Positions 37,908 through 47,087 of a DNA stretch of 64,000 nucleotides are shown here, piece by piece; the first letter of the stretch is position 1, and each line of letters opens with the position of its first letter. This DNA comes from an uncultured Muribaculaceae bacterium (GTDB lineage: Bacteria > Bacteroidota > Bacteroidia > Bacteroidales > Muribaculaceae), in NCBI GenBank assembly GCA_910578665.1, contig CAJTQU010000008.1, positions 7,374 to 71,373 of the forward strand, given 5' to 3'. The position numbers and the translations under genes are program-made. The notes beneath the pieces were generated by a model. That model ran no database searches. It worked only from the letters and a program-made list of their open reading frames with translations, and was not told where the DNA came from.

Positions 37908-38440
37908 TACATACCCGGCACCCGGCCGAAACCAACGATACGCCGCAGCCACCAGGGGTTATCGAAACGGGTGATGATGACACCCTTGCTTGACGACGCA
38001 TGAATGAAGTTCTCTGTGTCAAGTATCATACCCACATGGCTGACTTTCGAACTATCACTACCTGTCGCAAAGAACACAAGGTCGCAGGCATGGGCATGAC
38101 GGTCCTTGACACTTTTGCAAAACTCTGCCTGCGCCGCGGAATTACGAGGCAGTTTCATACCGACTGCATCACGATAGACACTCATCACAAAGCCCGAGCA
38201 GTCAGTACCGCCACCCTTCTCCTCGCCACCATATTTATAAGGTGTGCCCTGCCACTCCATAGCCTCCCTTATCAGACGCTCCTGCCTGTCAGTCAGCTCG
38301 TGGCCAGAAATATATACCTGGGCATCAACTTTCGGCTCTTTATGGGCCTCTCGCTTGGCATTACGCGTGGTAGAGCACGAAACAGCCATTACCGACAGAC
38401 CGACACATATCACAAAGTATTTGCATAACCGTAAATTCAT
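37907..38440 (-). CDS. NlpC/P60 family peptidoglycan hydrolase, lipoprotein
   Basis: This 177-residue protein has a lipoprotein signal peptide ending in VMAVSC, with C22 as the lipidated cysteine. A C40 peptidase domain follows: GTPYKYGGEEKGGGTDCSGF holds the catalytic C81, SHVGMILD the histidine and NFIHASSSKGV the third polar residue. Such enzymes cut D-Glu-diaminopimelate bonds in cell-wall peptides. A -7 box ends six bases before the start codon, so the transcript may be nearly leaderless. Confidence 0.92.
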   Translation of the reverse strand: MNLRLCKYFVICVGLSVMAVSCSTTRNAKREAHKEPKVDAQVYISGHELTDRQERLIREAMEWQGTPYKYGGEEKGGGTDCSGFVMSVYRDAVGMKLPRNSAAQAEFCKSVKDRHAHACDLVFFATGSDSSKVSHVGMILDTENFIHASSSKGVIITRFDNPWWLRRIVGFGRVPGM

Positions 38441-38445
38441 AAGGA

Positions 38446-38453
38446 CAAAGTTA
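38446..38453 (-). promoter_or_regulatory. -7 element abutting the NlpC/P60 start
   Basis: On the minus strand TAACTTTG (38453-38446) lies five bases before the ATG at 38440, so +1 would be at about 38441. The -33 region is weak. Confidence 0.55.
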
Positions 38454-38578
38454 AGAAAAAATACCGGTCCGCATATATACTCTCATATCGTTTTTAAATT
38501 TGTTTACAATTGCCGTACGGCTGTATTAATATTTCCTAAAAGACAGATACTGACGGCACAACCGAGTAATAATTATCC

Positions 38579-38586
38579 TACCTTTG
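38579..38586 (+). promoter_or_regulatory. -7 element of htrA
   Basis: TACCTTTG fits TAnnTTTG and gives a leader of about 108 bases. No good -33 match was seen, which would suit an alternative or weak promoter. Confidence 0.45.
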
Positions 38587-38604
38587 CGTATAATTTCATG
38601 GGCG

Positions 38605-38630
38605 CCCGAATCTATCGGGGTATCCCGATA
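38605..38630 (+). promoter_or_regulatory. Two-state hairpin in the htrA leader
   Basis: TATCGGG (38613-38619) can pair with CCCGATA (38624-38630, loop of four), or its TCGGG part can pair with the upstream CCCGA (38605-38609, loop of five). The two pairings exclude each other. Confidence 0.4.
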
Positions 38631-38698
38631 ACAGCATAACAAAACGATGCGGCCGCAGACACGCCGCTAAACATAGAAAAATTATATAAGATTTCGTC

Positions 38699-40165
38699 AT
38701 GAAGCACAATTTTATTAAGTCTCTGGCTATCGCGTCAATATTCGCCGGCTGTGCGTTTACGACACAGGCTCAGGGAGATTATTCTCTTATCCGCACCTCT
38801 TCCACTCCCTCTTTTGAAACGGATTTTACCAAAGCAGCCGAAAACACCATCAACTCCGTGGTATGCATAAAGAGCTACGTAAACCGCTCACAACAGTACT
38901 ACAGCAATCCGTTCGGAGGCATAGACCCGTTTGAATTCTTTTTCGGCCAGCCGCAACAACGCCGCCAGCAACCCCGTGACAAAAGAGAAGGCGAACCTAC
39001 CCAGAGCGGCCTTGGGTCCGGCGTGATCATAAGCAGTGACGGATATATCGTCACTAATAACCATGTCATTGACGAGGCAGACAAACTCGAAGTGCTGCTG
39101 AATGACAACACCACATATGAAGCCAAAATAATAGGTACCGATGAAAAAACCGACCTCGCCCTTATTAAGATCGATGCCTCAGGACTTAAGCCGATAACAT
39201 TCGGTGATTCCGATGCTGTCAAAATAGGCGAATGGGTACTTGCCGTGGGCAATCCGTTCGGATTCAATTCAACCGTTACTGCCGGCATAGTGAGTGCCAA
39301 AGCCCGCAGCATCAGCAGCGGCAACGGCGCACGACGTCTCGGCCTCGACTCATATATCCAGACTGACGCCGCGCTAAATCCCGGCAACTCGGGCGGAGCT
39401 CTCGTAAATCTCAACGGGCAGCTCATCGGCATCAACTCAGCCATATACTCCAACACCGGCAGCTATACCGGATTCTCATTTGCCATCCCAACCAGCGTGG
39501 TTCGCAAGATCGTGGCCGATTTAAACAAATATGGCACCGTGCAGCGCGCCGTGCTAGGCATAACCTATACGGAACTTGACTCCAAACTAGCCAAAGAACA
39601 TAACATAACAGCCACCCCGTCGGGCATATACGTACAGTCCGTAACCGACCGCTCCACGGCACGCGAAATAGGACTGCAGGAAGGAGACGTGATCATAAAG
39701 ATCAATGGCGCCGATACCCACTCAAGCGCACAGCTAATCGAACAGATGAACCAGTTCAGACCGGGCGACGTGATATCTGTGACCTACATACGCGACAATA
39801 AAAAATATACCAAGAGTGCGACATTGCGTAACGACAGGGGCAACACCGAAGTTACTAAAAAAGATGACTTCTCCTCCCTGGGCTGCGCTTTCATGAATCT
39901 AAGCCGCGATACACGCTCCAATCTTGGTATAAGTTCCGGGGTACAGGTGACAGGTCTCAAACCGGGACTGTTCAAGCAAGCCGGCGTAAAAGACGGATTT
40001 ATCATAATGGCCATAAACGATGTCTTTGTAAACACTCCTGACGATGTGGAACGCCTCTACAACCAAATCATGAAAAATTCTGATTCTGATAAGGTTATGT
40101 TCCTTACCGGAATATACCCTACGGGCAGAAAGGGATATTACGCGGTCAACCTCTCAGAAGAGTAA
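38699..40165 (+). CDS. htrA: Periplasmic serine protease/chaperone, Do (HtrA/DegP) family
   Basis: The 488-residue protein has a signal peptide ending near TTQAQ and a trypsin-like domain with the triad H122 (TNNHVID), D152 (EKTDLALIKI) and S231 (ALNPGNSGGALV). Two PDZ domains follow, the first with ATPSGIYVQSVTDRSTAREIGLQEGDVIIKI and the second with QVTGLKPGLFKQAGVKDGFIIMAI. A glutamine/arginine-rich loop (about 85-100) corresponds to the LA loop. It degrades or refolds misfolded envelope proteins. It has its own promoter and a terminator. Confidence 0.95.
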   Translation: MKHNFIKSLAIASIFAGCAFTTQAQGDYSLIRTSSTPSFETDFTKAAENTINSVVCIKSYVNRSQQYYSNPFGGIDPFEFFFGQPQQRRQQPRDKREGEPTQSGLGSGVIISSDGYIVTNNHVIDEADKLEVLLNDNTTYEAKIIGTDEKTDLALIKIDASGLKPITFGDSDAVKIGEWVLAVGNPFGFNSTVTAGIVSAKARSISSGNGARRLGLDSYIQTDAALNPGNSGGALVNLNGQLIGINSAIYSNTGSYTGFSFAIPTSVVRKIVADLNKYGTVQRAVLGITYTELDSKLAKEHNITATPSGIYVQSVTDRSTAREIGLQEGDVIIKINGADTHSSAQLIEQMNQFRPGDVISVTYIRDNKKYTKSATLRNDRGNTEVTKKDDFSSLGCAFMNLSRDTRSNLGISSGVQVTGLKPGLFKQAGVKDGFIIMAINDVFVNTPDDVERLYNQIMKNSDSDKVMFLTGIYPTGRKGYYAVNLSEE

Positions 40166-40186
40166 AAACAGCCTTATAGCTCCAAT

Positions 40187-40227
40187 ACACCCTTTCGCCC
40201 CTAACAGGGACCGGAAGGGTGTTTTTT
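40187..40227 (+). terminator. Intrinsic terminator after htrA
   Basis: ACACCCTT (40187-40194) pairs with AAGGGTGT (40215-40222), with an inner CCCT/AGGG stem, followed by TTTTT. Confidence 0.9.
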
Positions 40228-40299
40228 GCCAAATAAAGTATGAGCACACAATTACCATAATGGCATATACGTTTCTTTGTTAGAAAGACAGCTCACCGT

Positions 40300-40330
40300 T
40301 TTGTAATTCCAAATATTTTTACTAATTTTG
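40300..40330 (+). promoter_or_regulatory. Promoter of rpoD
   Basis: TTTG (40300-40303) and TAATTTTG (40323-40330) are 19 bases apart, an exact Bacteroidetes consensus, with +1 expected near 40335 and a leader of about 18 bases. The primary sigma gene thus appears driven by its own product. Confidence 0.82.
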
Positions 40331-40352
40331 TACACATTTTGCATAGCCACGT

Positions 40353-41213
40353 ATGAGACAATTAAAGATAACCAAATCAATAACAAACCGTGAAAGTGCC
40401 TCTCTCGACAAGTACTTACAGGAAATTGGTCGTGAAGAGTTGATTTCGGTAAGCGAAGAAGTGGAACTGGCACAACGCATCAAAAAGGGTGACCACGCCG
40501 CCCTTGTGAAGCTTACAAAAGCCAATCTACGCTTTGTGGTGTCGGTGGCCAAACAATATCAGAACCAGGGGCTAAGCCTGCCAGACCTCATAAACGAAGG
40601 CAACCTCGGCCTGATTCGTGCCGCCCAGAAATTTGACGAGACACGCGGTTTTAAATTCATCAGCTACGCCGTGTGGTGGATACGCCAGTCTATACTCCAG
40701 GCTCTGGCCGAACAGAGCCGTATAGTGCGTCTGCCGCTCAACCAGGTCGGTTCGCTCAATAAGATAAGCAAGGAGCTCTCAAAGTTTGAACAGGAAAACG
40801 AGCGCCGCCCTTCTCCAGAAGAGCTGGCCGAGCGTCTTGATATCCCTGTGGACAAAATTTCCGACACTCTCAAAGTGTCAGGCCGCCATATATCGGTCGA
40901 TGCTCCTTTTGTAGAAGGTGAAGACAATTCGCTGCTCGATGTGCTGCCAAACGATGACAGTCCTATGGCAGATTCAGCTCTAAACCAGGAATCACTATCA
41001 AAAGAGGTCGACAGAGCATTGCGACAGCTGTACGACCGCGAACGCGAGATACTTAAGATGTTCTTCGGAATAGGTTGTCAGGAAATGACACTTGAAGAAA
41101 TCGGAGCAAAATTTGACCTTACACGCGAACGAGTACGCCAAATAAAGGAAAAAGCCATCAGACGCCTTAAAGGACAAAAGAGCAAACTTCTCAAGAGTTA
41201 TCTCGGCAACTAA
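40353..41213 (+). CDS. rpoD: Primary sigma factor (RpoD/sigma-ABfr type)
   Basis: This 286-residue sigma-70 is the short primary form of Bacteroidetes, lacking the long region 1.1 and non-conserved region of enterobacterial RpoD. Region 1.2 ([16 protein letters not shown]), region 2 ([57 protein letters not shown]), region 3 and region 4 ([28 protein letters not shown]) are all intact. It recognises TTTG/TAnnTTTG promoters, which are abundant in this window. It is monocistronic. Confidence 0.95.
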   Translation: MRQLKITKSITNRESASLDKYLQEIGREELISVSEEVELAQRIKKGDHAALVKLTKANLRFVVSVAKQYQNQGLSLPDLINEGNLGLIRAAQKFDETRGFKFISYAVWWIRQSILQALAEQSRIVRLPLNQVGSLNKISKELSKFEQENERRPSPEELAERLDIPVDKISDTLKVSGRHISVDAPFVEGEDNSLLDVLPNDDSPMADSALNQESLSKEVDRALRQLYDREREILKMFFGIGCQEMTLEEIGAKFDLTRERVRQIKEKAIRRLKGQKSKLLKSYLGN

Positions 41214-41280
41214 CCAAGCCCCCGTCATTTTACAATATGGCTCCGAATATCCGGAACCTACATTTAAAAAGAATCCCGAA

Positions 41281-41907
41281 GTGAAAAATATACTACGTAC
41301 ATTAGCAGTATTTTCCCTGTCGGGATTCTGCTATTTTAATACACTGGCCTCTGATTCATATAGCCGCATAGAACCTAACGACTCTATAGAGACCAGTCAA
41401 CAGGCTGCCAAACACGAAAGTGTGTTTGGCTCAAAGCTCCCTCCACTGTTCAAATCACATTTTACCTGGGGAGCCGACATAGGTTCGTCTATCGACCTTG
41501 CTGGCGAAGATATGTCTACATTTGATATTGATGTCTATTTCGGGTATAAAGGGTCCTGGGTGCGCACTGCCGCTGTAGGCGCAGGTATACACAAAGCATT
41601 CGGCAACCAATACACGTTTGTACCGGTTTACGGTATGTTCCGCAGCTCTTTCAGATCCAGGCCTTCCCTATTATTTTTCGAAATGAAGCTTGGCTATTCT
41701 TTTAACACTCTTTCTGATTCAGGATCTTTCGGAGGGGCATACGGCTCTGTAGGCCTCGGTATCAACCTTGCAATGAGCAAACGCCTGCAAAGCCACCTCA
41801 TACTGTCCTACGGATACTTCACGCTGAACAGAGCCACAGATCTAGACATACCATACAGCGGAGACAATATAAATTCCGCAGTTCTGCGTTTCGGTGTAAA
41901 TTTCTAA
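41281..41907 (+). CDS. Outer-membrane beta-barrel protein
   Basis: This 208-residue protein starts at GTG with a signal peptide (KNILRTLAVFSLSGFCYFNTLAS). The mature part is made of aromatic and glycine-rich strands such as FTWGADIGSSIDL, FDIDVYFGYKG and GAYGSVGLGINLAMS, and it ends in AVLRFGVNF with a terminal phenylalanine. This fits a small outer-membrane barrel of the conserved Bacteroidales hypothetical type. The function is unknown. It lies 68 bases after rpoD and may be read from the same promoter, as no terminator separates them. Confidence 0.75.
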   Translation: MKNILRTLAVFSLSGFCYFNTLASDSYSRIEPNDSIETSQQAAKHESVFGSKLPPLFKSHFTWGADIGSSIDLAGEDMSTFDIDVYFGYKGSWVRTAAVGAGIHKAFGNQYTFVPVYGMFRSSFRSRPSLLFFEMKLGYSFNTLSDSGSFGGAYGSVGLGINLAMSKRLQSHLILSYGYFTLNRATDLDIPYSGDNINSAVLRFGVNF

Positions 41908-41919
41908 GACATAAAACTT

Positions 41920-41970
41920 AAATATCCCCGGACTGCCTAACGTCATTGACGCAGCCCGGGGATATTTATT
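41920..41970. terminator. Bidirectional terminator between convergent genes
   Basis: AAATATCCCCGG (41920-41931) pairs perfectly with CCGGGGATATTT (41956-41967). It separates the outer-membrane protein gene from the RelA/SpoT-family gene. Confidence 0.88.
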
Positions 41971-41994
41971 GTAAGAAGCACGCGAGCCAATCAG

Positions 41995-43962
41995 CTACTT
42001 TATCTGTCTTACCTCGTCCACTCCGGGTATAGCGTTAATCTCCGCTATTATGCGTTGCAACTCACAATATGAATGCACAGAGAAAGAGATTGTAAGATCA
42101 AAGATTGAATCTTCCGTAGCTGTTGTTATCTTGCTTATATACAGACGCATCTTCTCACTTATACACTCTATCATATCCTGCAGCATGTGCACACGGTCCA
42201 CACCTTTGATACGCACGCTTACAGGATACAGGATGGCCGGATTTTCATCAAAATGAACCGGCACTATCGAGTCACCCTGCTGCGAGGAGATTCCTATCGC
42301 TACAGGGCAGTCTCGCTTATGCACCGTTATCTGGTGCTGCGCATTTTCAAACCCTATCACCTCTTCGCCCGGTATAGGGTTGCACTGGCGACAACGTATA
42401 TATGGCGACCGAGGCAGACGGGATATGTAATTTCTAAGAAAACGCTTCGCCTTATATGTAACCACGCTATCCAGCCACGCAGGGTCCGGCAATGCGTCTT
42501 CCGAGGTAAATATCTCTACTACATCCCCCCTGTGCAACACTGTCCGCACGCTGCTCAACCGTCCGTTAACACGTGCATACTTGGCAAACTCCCCTATTTT
42601 TGAATGTACCTCGAACGCAAAATCAAGAGCCGTCGCCCTTTGTGGCAGGATTATAGGCTTGCCCTGTGGTGTAAAGACCATTATATCGTCATTATAGAAC
42701 GCCGTAACCACATTCTCTATAAAATGGGCATCTGTGTTGGAATGCGATATATCGTTCAGTGTGCTTCGGAACTTTTCAAGCCATCGTGTGGCCATACCGG
42801 CCTTACCGCAAACCATGCATCCCAAATATGACGCATCTACCATACGCTTGGAACTGATATGGACTTCCTCCCAAATTCCTGTGCGAGACAGCAATTTCAC
42901 GTGAAAACTCTGGTAGCCGTTCTCCTTGGGAGAATCTATATAATTGGCTATTCCTCCAGGTTTTTCTTTAAAGACATCTGTGAGCAGGGAATATATGCGC
43001 AGCGCCTGTGCTTTCTCATTTATACCCGGCTCATTAGGAAATGTTATCTGGAAAAAATGCTTGAAATCAAGATGGTGGAAATCGGTATGGTGCTTCTGCA
43101 TCTTGCGCCACAGGCTGTAAGGCTCGCGATACACCATCTCTACGTGCGCATCAACGCCGGCATCGGCCAACAACTGGCGTATTTCAGACGCGAATAATCT
43201 CAGACGTACGGCATTACGGGCCTTATCAGAGGCTATCATAGCCGTAAATTCGTCATATTCATGCGGACATCGGTAGCGAAAACTGAGATTTTCTAATTCG
43301 GTCTTGACCTCATAAAAACCAAGGCGGTTGGCCAAAGGAGCATAAAAATAGTCTGTCTCTCCGGCTATCTTCATCTGTTTGTCAGGCCTCATAGAACTGA
43401 GTGTCCGCATATTATGCAGCCGGTCTGCCAACTTGATCAGAATGCCGCGTATGTCACCACGCATAGCATTCAGCATCTGTTTGAAATTATCCAGCTGCTT
43501 GCTCATCTCATATTTGTCCCTATTCGGCTTAGTCACCACACGCACCAATGACGCAACATCATCACCAAAACGCACTTTGACATCTTCCACCGTCACAGCT
43601 GTATCCTCGACAACATCGTGCAGAAAACAGGCAATAACGACATTTACATCCAGATTCAACTCTATAGCCGCGATACGCGCCACGGCGATAGGATGCGTTA
43701 TATACGGTTCCTTGCTTTTACGACGCTGTCCCTTATGGGCTTCTCGCGCAAAAGCAAACGCGTCTTTAAGCCTGGCAAAATCTTCAGCCGACACACGTGG
43801 GCGCATGGCGTCAAACACCTCTTGGGCCAGCGTGTCTACCATAGGTACAAACAGTTCGCATAGCTGGGGCTGACGCGAGGCTTCACACTGATTCATAGGC
43901 TGACGCACGGCCATATCTGTATCTGGCTGAGAGGATTCATGCTGGGAATAAACCGGTTTCAT
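41995..43962 (-). CDS. RelA/SpoT-family protein: intact ppGpp hydrolase domain, degenerate synthetase domain
   Basis: This 655-residue long-form RSH protein has the HD hydrolase domain with RRKSKEPYITHP, FLHDVVEDT (about 114-122) and IKLADRLHNMRT, all intact. The synthetase region aligns well but has lost key residues. The usual RFKD is GIAN (about 337-340), the EVQIRT box is EVHISS (about 366-371), and the MHxxAExG stretch is MVDASYLG. TGS (MVFTPQGKPIILP), a Cys/His-type module (RCRQCNPIPG ... HKRDCPVA) and a C-terminal ACT domain remain. It probably only hydrolyses (p)ppGpp. The ATG at 43962 is chosen; an upstream in-frame TTG at 44013 sits two bases from the predicted +1. A -7 box (TAATTTTG, 44027-44020 on the minus strand) precedes it. 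Confidence 0.88.
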   Translation of the reverse strand: MKPVYSQHESSQPDTDMAVRQPMNQCEASRQPQLCELFVPMVDTLAQEVFDAMRPRVSAEDFARLKDAFAFAREAHKGQRRKSKEPYITHPIAVARIAAIELNLDVNVVIACFLHDVVEDTAVTVEDVKVRFGDDVASLVRVVTKPNRDKYEMSKQLDNFKQMLNAMRGDIRGILIKLADRLHNMRTLSSMRPDKQMKIAGETDYFYAPLANRLGFYEVKTELENLSFRYRCPHEYDEFTAMIASDKARNAVRLRLFASEIRQLLADAGVDAHVEMVYREPYSLWRKMQKHHTDFHHLDFKHFFQITFPNEPGINEKAQALRIYSLLTDVFKEKPGGIANYIDSPKENGYQSFHVKLLSRTGIWEEVHISSKRMVDASYLGCMVCGKAGMATRWLEKFRSTLNDISHSNTDAHFIENVVTAFYNDDIMVFTPQGKPIILPQRATALDFAFEVHSKIGEFAKYARVNGRLSSVRTVLHRGDVVEIFTSEDALPDPAWLDSVVTYKAKRFLRNYISRLPRSPYIRCRQCNPIPGEEVIGFENAQHQITVHKRDCPVAIGISSQQGDSIVPVHFDENPAILYPVSVRIKGVDRVHMLQDMIECISEKMRLYISKITTATEDSIFDLTISFSVHSYCELQRIIAEINAIPGVDEVRQIK

Positions 43963-44084
43963 AGTTGGGATAGCGTTAGTTGGTATGATGATTGGCAAGC
44001 AATACTGCCTCAATTAATGCAAAATTACAAAAAATATCAACTCATTCAGCATTTACCCCTTAAAATTATCATTAATTTTCATAA

Positions 44085-44128
44085 AAAAATGTGCGTGGCC
44101 GCAAATTATTGCAGACACGCACATTTTT
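44085..44128 (-). terminator. Terminator of the cyd operon
   Basis: AAAAATGTGCGTG (44085-44097) pairs perfectly with CACGCACATTTTT (44116-44128). Read on the minus strand it ends in a T run, just past the cydB stop. Confidence 0.9.
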
Positions 44129-44139
44129 CGACCGACTTC

Positions 44140-45279
44140 TTAATACTGGTGATGCTCTTTCTGTAATTCTTTATCCGTCAGTGGCACAGCATTCATTTTA
44201 CGCCACACATAACTTATATAAAGCAATACAAACGGTACGAGCAGCGAAACCCAGCCCATAACCGTGAGTGTGAATTCCGATGAAGAACTGTTGGCAAGTG
44301 TCAGAGAACTGCCGGGATCAAGTATCGAAGGATAATAAGCCGTACCGTTGTAACCGGCTATCAGGAAAAGAACTATTACCACGGCAATGCTTCCCACTCC
44401 GGTAAACCATATGCCGCCGCGCCAGGCACTGTGAAGCACACTGCCGAATATACCATAAAGCACCGACACCACACCGGCAACGAAAATTATTGCCAGCCAC
44501 CACATGTCAAGTAAATTATGCAAATATATATATTCCACTGCCACAAAGCCCGAACCGGCAGACCTTAACCCGGTCTGCATAAGCAATACTACGACAAATG
44601 CCACGAACAACAAAGTAAAAACCACTCCGTTTACACAAACCTTGCGCTTCAACCGTGCTTCAAACACAGCGTCTGTCCTGATCGAATTAATGAAATACAA
44701 AGCTCCCTGCGTGCGTGACAGAAAAAGAACTGTCACACCAAGCAGCAGGCATTTCCAAGATGTCATGGCCTCCAGTCCGTGTGTAGGCGCCCATTGGGAA
44801 ATGACGGGTGACCTGGCATCAAGTATATTATCTCTGGCTATTACAAACTCTCCTCCGAAAAACATGGTAGCCACAGCCACACCGAGCATAACACATCCCA
44901 CGACGCCGTTAAGCATAAGAAATGCGTCATAAGTACGTGTGCCATAGAGATTACCATTCTTTCTGCGGAATTCATAGCTCACAGCCTGCAATACAAAACT
45001 AACCAATATGGTCATCCACAGCCAATAGGCCCCGCCAAAACTAGTAGAATAAAATAACGGGAATGATGCGAAAAACGCACCCCCGAACACCACGAGTGTC
45101 GTAAACGTCAATTCCCATTTACGCCCCAACGCATTGACCATAAGCTGTCGCTCCGCTTCAGATGCGCGTCCATACAGCATTGTCTGCCCACCCTGGACAA
45201 ACAGAAGAAACACAAGCAGCCCCCCGAGCACAGCTATGATAAGCCACCAATATGATTGTAAAAATTCTAATGTAGTCAT
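44140..45279 (-). CDS. cydB: Cytochrome bd oxidase subunit II
   Basis: The 379-residue polytopic protein has about eight transmembrane helices and the CydB pattern: an early hydrophobic helix with GGLLVFLLFVQGGQTMLY, SYEFRRKNGN, and a long C-terminal membrane region. It stabilises the haem-bearing subunit I in the high-affinity quinol oxidase. Its start overlaps the cydA stop by four bases. The enzyme lets a mostly anaerobic cell respire at nanomolar oxygen, probably with the menaquinol made by the men genes at 9.7-14.4 kb. Confidence 0.94.
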   Translation of the reverse strand: MTTLEFLQSYWWLIIAVLGGLLVFLLFVQGGQTMLYGRASEAERQLMVNALGRKWELTFTTLVVFGGAFFASFPLFYSTSFGGAYWLWMTILVSFVLQAVSYEFRRKNGNLYGTRTYDAFLMLNGVVGCVMLGVAVATMFFGGEFVIARDNILDARSPVISQWAPTHGLEAMTSWKCLLLGVTVLFLSRTQGALYFINSIRTDAVFEARLKRKVCVNGVVFTLLFVAFVVVLLMQTGLRSAGSGFVAVEYIYLHNLLDMWWLAIIFVAGVVSVLYGIFGSVLHSAWRGGIWFTGVGSIAVVIVLFLIAGYNGTAYYPSILDPGSSLTLANSSSSEFTLTVMGWVSLLVPFVLLYISYVWRKMNAVPLTDKELQKEHHQY

Positions 45280-46835
45280 GGCAGTAAGTTTGCTTTTGAA
45301 GTTTTATTGATATATCTTAACATAATTGAAATTTCGGCTATAAGCAGAGCTGTAAAAATTGCGGTAAATACCCAGAATGTAGCTTGCACAGAACCTGCCG
45401 AAATAGAAGATATGGCAGCATTACGGGGTAGCAAGTCCTGTATGGTCCACGGCTGGCGCCCTACTTCTGCCACTACCCATCCGGCTTCGGAACATATCCA
45501 CACCACCGGTATACTGAATATGCCCAGCCAGTGCAGCCAAGACTTTTCGAGCAGAGAGACCTTGCGATAAGTTGCAAACAACACAAACATGAACAGCAGC
45601 AACAAAAATCCGCCGGCAATAACCATTATACGAAACGAATAGAACGTAAGCGCCACCGGCGGCACGGCCTCTTCAGGAGATGACATATAACCATAGCCGA
45701 AATACTTATAATTGGCTTTCAGCTCCGCCCGTGCCAGCTCCATACCCTGCCTGTCACCTTTTTTCTCGGCAGCACCGAAATCACGTAATGCCTGCCGGGC
45801 TTTTTTGCCCATGGTAATGCGTTCGGCATAAGACACAGTGTTAACAGTATCCCCGTTCTGCGTGATATATCGTCCTGCAATAAGATCATCTATGCCGGGC
45901 ACGAATGCCCCTGCATCGTGGTTCGCTAAAACAGAAAGTCCGTAAGGTATCGATACTTCGCAATTAACAGCCGGCAGACCATCGCCAGGTTTCTTATCGG
46001 GATTAACAAAGCCGAAACACACAAGCTCCTGCCCCGGCTTTCCCTCATACAAAGCTTCCATGGCGGCAAGCTTCATCGGCTGCACGCGCGCCACCTGTAC
46101 GGCAGAACCATCGCCCGTATAAAATGTGAGCACAATGCCGGCAAGGCCGAACCACGAGGCCACTTTCAGCGACATCCTCATAGCCTCGGCGTTACGACGC
46201 TTCCACAACATCCAGCTGGCCACGCCGATTACAAATACGGAAGCGAGAACCCAACCGCTAAAGACCGCATGGAAAAATTTATTAATCGCTACGGGATTAA
46301 ACGCGACCTGTACGAAATCAGTCATGACATTACGCATCTGCGAAGGATCAAATTCCATACCTACAGGATTCTGCATCCAGGCATTGGCCACAAGTATCCA
46401 TAAAGCGGACAAGCTCACGCCAAGCGCCGTGAGCCACGTGGAAGCCAGATGGAAACGCGTACTCACCTTGTTCCATCCAAAAAACATGACGGCCACAAAC
46501 GTAGCTTCCATAAAGAAAGCCAGAATACCCTCTATAGCCAATGGCGCGCCGAATATATCGCCGACAAACCAGCTATAATTGGACCAGTTAGTGCCGAATT
46601 CAAATTCCAGTATAATTCCCGTGGCCACGCCGCACGCAAAATTAATACCGAACAAAGTCATCCAGAACTTAGTAACTGCCAGCCAGCGTTTGTCACCTCT
46701 GCGTACATATATGGTCTCCATTATAGCCACAATGACAGACAAGCCTATTGTCAGAGGCACAAAGAGCCAGTGATACATGGCCGTCAGCGCGAACAACGCC
46801 CTCGACCAGTCTACTACTCCCAACAAATCATTCAT
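45276..46835 (-). CDS. cydA: Cytochrome bd oxidase subunit I
   Basis: The 519-residue protein has nine or so transmembrane helices. RALFALTAMYHWLFVPLTIG holds the histidine near the N-terminus that binds haem b595. NPVGMEFDPSQMR lies before the periplasmic Q-loop (about residues 240-360), which is short and has lost much of the enterobacterial insertion. A C-terminal GRQPWTIQDLLPR stretch is characteristic. It oxidises quinol and reduces O2 to water. It lies 38 bases downstream of the DUF4492 gene. Confidence 0.95.
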   Translation of the reverse strand: MNDLLGVVDWSRALFALTAMYHWLFVPLTIGLSVIVAIMETIYVRRGDKRWLAVTKFWMTLFGINFACGVATGIILEFEFGTNWSNYSWFVGDIFGAPLAIEGILAFFMEATFVAVMFFGWNKVSTRFHLASTWLTALGVSLSALWILVANAWMQNPVGMEFDPSQMRNVMTDFVQVAFNPVAINKFFHAVFSGWVLASVFVIGVASWMLWKRRNAEAMRMSLKVASWFGLAGIVLTFYTGDGSAVQVARVQPMKLAAMEALYEGKPGQELVCFGFVNPDKKPGDGLPAVNCEVSIPYGLSVLANHDAGAFVPGIDDLIAGRYITQNGDTVNTVSYAERITMGKKARQALRDFGAAEKKGDRQGMELARAELKANYKYFGYGYMSSPEEAVPPVALTFYSFRIMVIAGGFLLLLFMFVLFATYRKVSLLEKSWLHWLGIFSIPVVWICSEAGWVVAEVGRQPWTIQDLLPRNAAISSISAGSVQATFWVFTAIFTALLIAEISIMLRYINKTSKANLLP

Positions 46836-46873
46836 GATAATATATTTTTAGGTTTATACTTATAACTAAAATA

Positions 46874-47083
46874 TTACCGGGTGGTGAGATCATGCCTCAC
46901 CGCATCGGCCCTCGCACTGTCGGTCTCATAACGAGTGGCTAGAAAATCAGGAAAAAAGAACACTTTGAGAATTGCAAATATCACAATCAGCTTGATTATA
47001 ATCAGCATCCATAATTTCCTTCCAACAGTCATGTTGCGAAAACCGTCTGCATAAAACCGGTATATTTGTCTCACACGATTCAT
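46874..47083 (-). CDS. DUF4492 small membrane protein, cyd-linked
   Basis: This 69-residue protein begins RVRQIYRFYADGFRNMTVGRK and has one transmembrane helix (about 24-48, LWMLIIIKLIVIFAILKVFF) and a charged tail. The sequence fits DUF4492, a family found immediately upstream of cydA in Bacteroidetes. A small single-helix protein in that place suggests a role like CydX/CydS, an accessory subunit of the oxidase; this is inference. It is the first gene of the operon, and its start coincides with the predicted transcription start. Confidence 0.85.
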   Translation of the reverse strand: MNRVRQIYRFYADGFRNMTVGRKLWMLIIIKLIVIFAILKVFFFPDFLATRYETDSARADAVRHDLTTR

Positions 47084-47087
47084 ACGG

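Noticed and set aside
43962..44013. Extended start of the RelA/SpoT-family gene at a TTG (44013)
   Set aside because: The TTG is two bases from the predicted transcription start, and the 17 extra residues do not look like a domain; ATG 43962 is preferred.
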